Part shown: one piece after another, positions 59,723 through 64,000 of the stretch
How positions within the stretch are numbered: position 1 is the stretch's first letter
Layout: each line of letters begins with the position of its first letter
Position numbers and translations under genes: made by a program
The notes under the pieces: generated by a model
What the model was told of the DNA's origin: nothing
Database searches by the model: none
The model's input: only the letters and a program-made list of their open reading frames with translations
DNA from: Labyrinthula sp. Ha
Lineage: Eukaryota; Sar; Bigyra; Labyrinthulida; Labyrinthulaceae
Direction of reading: 5' to 3'
DNA: 64,000 bases
Assembly: GCA_015227615.1 (NCBI GenBank)
Contig: JAALGZ010000006.1
Location: 1,922,001 to 1,986,000, forward strand

Positions 59723-61053
59723 TTAAGATCTTAAATCGTGTAAGTTATGGTTTAGTTGTTTAAACAAATCATTTTTATTGTGACATTTTATGCCAAACAA
59801 GAGAACGATCTCTTAGAATCTGACGTGAACACATCTATAAATATTAAAACTAGATATTATCAACAAATCCCTAACCTTAATGAAGAAGTCTCATTGTTTT
59901 AGATGATCACTTGGTTTGCGTTGCCAACATAAATTCTCTGGAACTTCATATAATTCCATTTTTCTGTTTGAATGAAGGTGTTCTAGAAAAATTTTTTGAA
60001 TCAAATGAGAAGTGCACAAAACTTGTTCCTAATTTTAACAAAGAAACAACAAAATATCAACCCAAGTATTTAAATTTACAACTAAGAAACTTGGAGTCCT
60101 TCATTTTGAGAATTAAAATAGTTATGGATTCAAATTTGCACCACGTTTAAGATCTGCTTATAGCTGCACATCCAGTAAAATCGTTATTGCCTTCGACTTT
60201 AACCGTAGCAACTTCATTGGCTTTTACCGATTGAATACTCTGTAAAAACCAGCTTTTCTTACAAATCATGTAAAATATCTAATTGAGCCGACCAGATTCT
60301 TGAATTCACCCAAAACCCTATGGAGAAGGCATAATTTTGCTCTAATTCGATCGATAAGTTTTTTACAGGTCGAGTACTAGTTTGAACCGAAACCCAACTT
60401 GTGTGGTTAATTCCGATCTGTCACCACAGTGATCTGGGCAATTGTGTGAATGATCTCGATTTAGGATGAAAGAACTTATCTCTAAAATTTTGGTGGATGA
60501 TACCAGATTATCACGGCATTATTTCAGGAGGATGTGTTTTTGTAATTTCACTTCATCGCGACAGAAGTCCAATCCAGGTACAGCTATGAAGCTTTGTACA
60601 TATCTTGTTTCGCTGTTATCGTACCGAATCGAATGGTGACCCAACTTCGTTCGGTAAACGAAGCTTACAGCGAACTCGATCGTAAATAGCTATTGTGGAC
60701 TTCGATAAGTATGACATGTAGTCCTGAACACCGAGCAAAAAGCAAAAAGAAAAAATAATTCCACAGGCTTAAAAATAAGTCAGTTGATCATGGATTCCTA
60801 ACCTGCAAGTAAATCCACCAAACATTTCGCTTACATGTTCGCAATAACAATAACCAGGTACTTAAATTTATTACCCAAGTTAAAAATGACCCTCAGGATG
60901 GTTCCACAGTTGATACCACTTCCGTATCATTGGCCAAATTGATAGCCCAAACTCAACTTTGTTTATTAAAAATTAGGGAATTCTCATTTTACTGCGTTTG
61001 ATATTGTTCCAGGAAAAGTGGTTCATCTAGAATTGAATATCGTGCAGTTTAGT

Positions 61054-61064
61054 TTTTGGGCAAT
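61054..61064 (-). promoter_or_regulatory. TTTTGGGCAAT motif 13 bp before the DNA ligase ATG
   Basis: Exact copy of the motif repeated elsewhere in the window, here ending 13 bp before the first in-frame ATG (61078) of DNA ligase. The close spacing resembles the copy next to the GPR180-like gene (17 bp). Confidence 0.5.
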
Positions 61065-61077
61065 TTCTCAGAAGCCT

Positions 61078-63276
61078 ATGTTGCAGAAAACCATTGTTAA
61101 ACGGTTATTCTTTCGAAACCGTTTTCTCTATTATCAAATTCCAGAAAGGTCAAATTTGCAAAATATGGATATAAGAAGTTTTTTCAGTGGCAATAAACTA
61201 AAGAGTTCCCAGCTATTAAGTATAAACCATTCAAGAAAACGCACTCTTGCTTCTGAAGGCCTTCCCGAAAATAAGAAAACAATGAAATCCTCAAACGAAG
61301 TTTTAGAGAAACCAGCATTGCAGGAAAACGCTAATGGGCTGCTTTTATTCTCAAAAATAGCAGAATGTTTTACAAAAGTTGAAGCAACAACAAAAAGACT
61401 TGAAATCACAGCCTTGATGAAAGATTTGTTTGACTCGGTGAAGGATAGAGACAAGAAGGAGGATTTGGTTAATATCTTGCAACTTTGCACTGGAAATAAT
61501 GATCTCACTTGGCTTGGAGTTGGTGAATCTCTTCTTGTAAAAGCAATTCAAACAAGTACTGGAAACACAAGAAAACAAATCATGGCACAGTTAAAAAAAG
61601 AAGGTGACTTAGGATCTGTTGCAAAGAAGTGTTCAAAGCAGCAAACTAAACTAAGTTTTTTCGGAGCTTCAGCACCGGAAAGAACTCAATTACCTGTTGC
61701 TTTTTTGAGATCTTCGCTTAAGAATTTAGGTGAAGTAGGAGAGCAAACTAGAAAGGTAAATATAATTTCAAAGCTTCTTTCCCAATGCGAAGATGGAACT
61801 GATGAAGTAAAATATTTAGTACGGATTCTTCAAGGTCAGTTGAGGATAGGATTAGCGGAATCTACTGTTCTGGTCGCACTGGGTGAAAGTTTTGACGTAG
61901 AGGAGTTAACAGTGAGAGACGCGTTTTCTCAATTACCAATATACAAAAATTTGGTTGAGGCTCTCTTTCTGTCCGAAGAAAAGGAGGATTTGGATAAAAA
62001 GAATGAAATTGTTCTTGAACATTGTGCTATTAGACCGCTAGTTCCTGTGAAGCCAATGCTTGCTAAGCCAACAAAAGGTTTTGAAGAAATTTATGCTCGG
62101 TTAAAAGGGCAAAGGGTAAGCTGTGAGTTTAAGTATGATGGAGAACGAGCACAGGTTCACTATACTAAGGAAAAGCAGAAAATATACTCTAGAAATTGTG
62201 AAGATCAAACTTTGAAATATCCAGATGTTTTAGAATACTTGAAGAATATATTTTCTAGTAGTGGGATTGAAGACTTCATAGTAGACTGCGAAGTAGTTGC
62301 TTTTGATCCAATAGAAAAGAAAATATTACCTTTTCAGATTTTGGCAACAAGAGCGCGCAAAGATGTAACAAAAGATGATGTAAAAGTTCAAGTTTTGATT
62401 GTATTATTTGACTTGCTTTACTTGAATGGAAAGTCTTTGCTGAAGAAGAGTCTAGGTGAGCGAAAAGAAATCTTAGAAGAAGCTTTTCAACCACTTTTGA
62501 ACGAGGGTGACATAAGAATGAGATTTGTAGAGGCGAAAGATTTCGATTTACCTGAGTCGGATGGGGCGGGACTAAGTCTTGATGTTGAGGATGCTCAGAG
62601 TAAAAAAGATCACTTAGAAAGTTTAAAGCAACAGATCTTACAGTTTATGAATCTAAGCATAGAAGGTTTTTGTGAAGGCTTGATGATAAAAACGCATGCT
62701 GATTCTTATCAACCCAGTAAACGCAGTGTAAATTGGCTAAAGTTAAAAAAAGATTATGTTGATCTGAGTAACGTTTCTTCGAAACCGAGCACAGGAACTT
62801 CTTCTATTGGTGATAGTCTGGATTTGGTACCAATAGGAGCTTTTTATGGCAAAGGAAAGCGAGCTGGTGTTTATGGGGCTTTTCTTGTTGCCTGCTACGA
62901 TGAAGATACCGAACAGTTTCAAGCAATTACGAAAATTGGTACTGGATTTTCCGATGTTCAACTGTCTGAGTTTAAAGAAAAATTCACAGCGTTTGTAACA
63001 GATGAGAAACCGGCAGATTATATTATCGGTCAGAATACAGAAGTGAACAATAAGTTTGAATGGTTTCGCATTGATCATGGGATTGTTTGGGAAGTGAAAT
63101 GTGCAGACATGTCCCTGTCTCCCAAGTACATGGGTGCCGTTGGTTTAATATCTGAGTCTAAGGGAATTGGACTGCGTTTTCCTCGGTTTCTAAGAGTAAG
63201 AGAAGATAAAACACCTGCTGATGCAACAAATTCAGAGCAGATTGTAGATATGTATAAGAGTCAAGCTCTAAGCTGA
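61078..63276 (+). CDS. DNA ligase I (ATP-dependent)
   Basis: Seals nicks during replication and repair. Single exon, 732 residues from the first ATG. Contains the full ligase I order: a DNA-binding domain (about residues 95-330), then the nucleotidyltransferase core with the active-site lysine in FKYDGERAQ, SRNCEDQT, FIVDCEVVAFD, EGLMIKT and WLKLKKDY. The C-terminal OB-fold has GKRAGVYGAFL and RFPRFLRVREDK. The N-terminus MLQKTIVKRLFFRNRFLYY is basic and hydrophobic, like a mitochondrial presequence. A second in-frame ATG at 61165 starts MDIRSFFSGNKLKS, which resembles the PCNA-binding I..FF motif of ligase I. Starting there gives 703 residues. The motif at 61054 lies just upstream. Confidence 0.95.
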   Translation: MLQKTIVKRLFFRNRFLYYQIPERSNLQNMDIRSFFSGNKLKSSQLLSINHSRKRTLASEGLPENKKTMKSSNEVLEKPALQENANGLLLFSKIAECFTKVEATTKRLEITALMKDLFDSVKDRDKKEDLVNILQLCTGNNDLTWLGVGESLLVKAIQTSTGNTRKQIMAQLKKEGDLGSVAKKCSKQQTKLSFFGASAPERTQLPVAFLRSSLKNLGEVGEQTRKVNIISKLLSQCEDGTDEVKYLVRILQGQLRIGLAESTVLVALGESFDVEELTVRDAFSQLPIYKNLVEALFLSEEKEDLDKKNEIVLEHCAIRPLVPVKPMLAKPTKGFEEIYARLKGQRVSCEFKYDGERAQVHYTKEKQKIYSRNCEDQTLKYPDVLEYLKNIFSSSGIEDFIVDCEVVAFDPIEKKILPFQILATRARKDVTKDDVKVQVLIVLFDLLYLNGKSLLKKSLGERKEILEEAFQPLLNEGDIRMRFVEAKDFDLPESDGAGLSLDVEDAQSKKDHLESLKQQILQFMNLSIEGFCEGLMIKTHADSYQPSKRSVNWLKLKKDYVDLSNVSSKPSTGTSSIGDSLDLVPIGAFYGKGKRAGVYGAFLVACYDEDTEQFQAITKIGTGFSDVQLSEFKEKFTAFVTDEKPADYIIGQNTEVNNKFEWFRIDHGIVWEVKCADMSLSPKYMGAVGLISESKGIGLRFPRFLRVREDKTPADATNSEQIVDMYKSQALS

Positions 63277-63492
63277 GTGAAAAGACATTAACGCACCGAA
63301 CAGTGCAGCTTGTCTTAGATATTACTCCAACATGCCAACCCTTTCTAAGCCTTCCTTCTAACTTGTCACAACCCAAATAAAGTGTTAATAGAAATCTTTT
63401 TTTTTAAACTGTGCTATTCTTTTTTGTAACAACAATTCTAAACTTCGGTTGTTCTTAGAGTTTAAATAATCACCTAGCCGTTAGGTAAAAGC

Positions 63493-64000
63493 ATGAAGAG
63501 AGGAAAGAAAGATGCAAAAGGGAAAGGAAAAAGACAAAAACAAAGAGAAAAGACGAAGAGTATACATGTTGCACCTGTATAACTTGTAGCTCAACTTGAT
63601 ATTCTGTCTACGGATACAGAGGGGGAACATTTTCATATAGACAACTGTACAGTTATCTTGCTGAAACCCAAGCATCAGGCAGATGCAACAGAACGCGCTA
63701 GTGAGAGAGAAGAAGAACTTAGTTTGACTTTCACTAAGTGTGAAACAAGTGATCAGTCACTTTTCTTCAACTATGCTATTGTTGCCCTACCTGTTGCTCT
63801 GATTATTTAGGGCGAGTTCGAAAGAGAAGAGGATCGCACCCCACTTCAAGACGTCGTTCTTCTCAATCATAAAAGTTCATTAAAACTTAAGGATGGTTCT
63901 GAAGATGATGTCAGCAGTGAAAATGATGATTCGATCGAAAAAGAAAGGGTCAGACGTGGTGAGGAAGGAAAGGAGCTATTTTTTGGCTCTGGATTAAGAT
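63493..64000 (+). CDS. Unrecognised multi-exon gene, 3' end outside window
   Basis: Exons 63493-63559, 63590-63780 and 63811->64000, introns both 30 nt, giving one continuous frame. The N-terminus MKRGKKDAKGKGKRQKQREK is strongly basic, suggesting a nuclear or nucleolar protein. Then come a mixed segment (HFHIDNCTVILLKPKHQ) and an acidic stretch (DGSEDDVSSENDDSIEKER). The second intron has the unusual donor gttgcc, but its length and frame fit. The gene lies downstream of DNA ligase on the same strand. No family recognised; only about 150 residues are visible. Confidence 0.55.

Larger units (their letters stand above)
54108..61077. other. Gene-poor stretch, about 7 kb
   Basis: AT-rich DNA without a supported host gene. 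It holds a GIY-YIG-like remnant at about 55780-55950, a reverse-transcriptase fossil at about 56350-57500 and a GGAA-type microsatellite at about 59687-59722. Around 60300-60720 the sequence is richer in CG and contains several short inverted repeats, with no gene recognised. Confidence 0.45.

Noticed and set aside
61018-61077. An upstream GTG start for DNA ligase
   Set aside because: The extra 20 residues have no ligase similarity, overlap the promoter-like motif, and an ATG follows in frame at 61078.

Overview
This window is protist nuclear DNA: AT-rich (roughly two-thirds A+T by eye), using the standard genetic code (TAA, TAG and TGA all end genes). Its genes are unmistakably eukaryotic: a PI 4-kinase, an exosome subunit, PIG-F, a HECT ubiquitin ligase, a PDK-type mitochondrial kinase, a NIPA transporter, type II glutamine synthetase, a PKA-type kinase, ribosomal protein eL34, a SND3/PHO88 homologue and DNA ligase I. 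Introns are ultra-short. Every intron I could place by reading frame is a GT-AG intron of only 27-34 nt, most with a T-rich 3' end. Such lengths are known from scattered protists (for example Blastocystis and some ciliates). I see no plastid-type gene and cannot assign a phylum.

Layout. 1-2014: 3' part of a PI4K-beta-like gene (+). 4465-8988: compact island with a RING protein (+), an exosome RNase PH-fold subunit (-, overlapping the RING gene's 3' end by 30 bp), a Pho84-like phosphate transporter (+), PIG-F (+) and uracil phosphoribosyltransferase (-). 8989-14712: gene-free, with a ~0.6 kb AT-rich foldback element. 14713-17060: HECT E3 ligase with LSD1-type zinc ribbons (+). 20179-22868: PDK/BCKDK-like kinase (+) facing a NIPA transporter (-). 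22869-29627: gene-poor. 29628-30953: unknown membrane protein (+) facing a small RMP1/NEPRO-like protein (-). 32659-33723: glutamine synthetase (-). 33724-39745: gene-poor. 39746-46173: small unknown protein (+), EF-hand/WD-repeat gene (-) with an in-frame TGA, class III aminotransferase (+), RWDD1-like protein (-). 49782-53800: PKA-like kinase (+), GPR180/TMEM145-like receptor (-), eL34 (+), SND3/PHO88 (-). 54108-61077: gene-poor, with reverse-transcriptase and GIY-YIG-like remnants. 61078-63276: DNA ligase I (+). 63493-64000: start of an unrecognised multi-exon gene (+) that leaves the window.

Genes sit in tight islands on alternating strands. Convergent neighbours are mostly 8-165 bp apart or overlap, while islands are separated by 1.6-7 kb of AT-rich DNA. 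The genes are mostly housekeeping: lipid signalling, GPI synthesis, pyrimidine salvage, nitrogen assimilation, protein targeting, RNA decay and replication. No operon-like pathway cluster is evident. The most notable features are the intron population, an 11-base motif repeated five times (twice as an inverted pair in a 97-bp divergent promoter, once just upstream of DNA ligase), alternative in-frame starts in DNA ligase and glutamine synthetase, and the unusual HECT ligase architecture.
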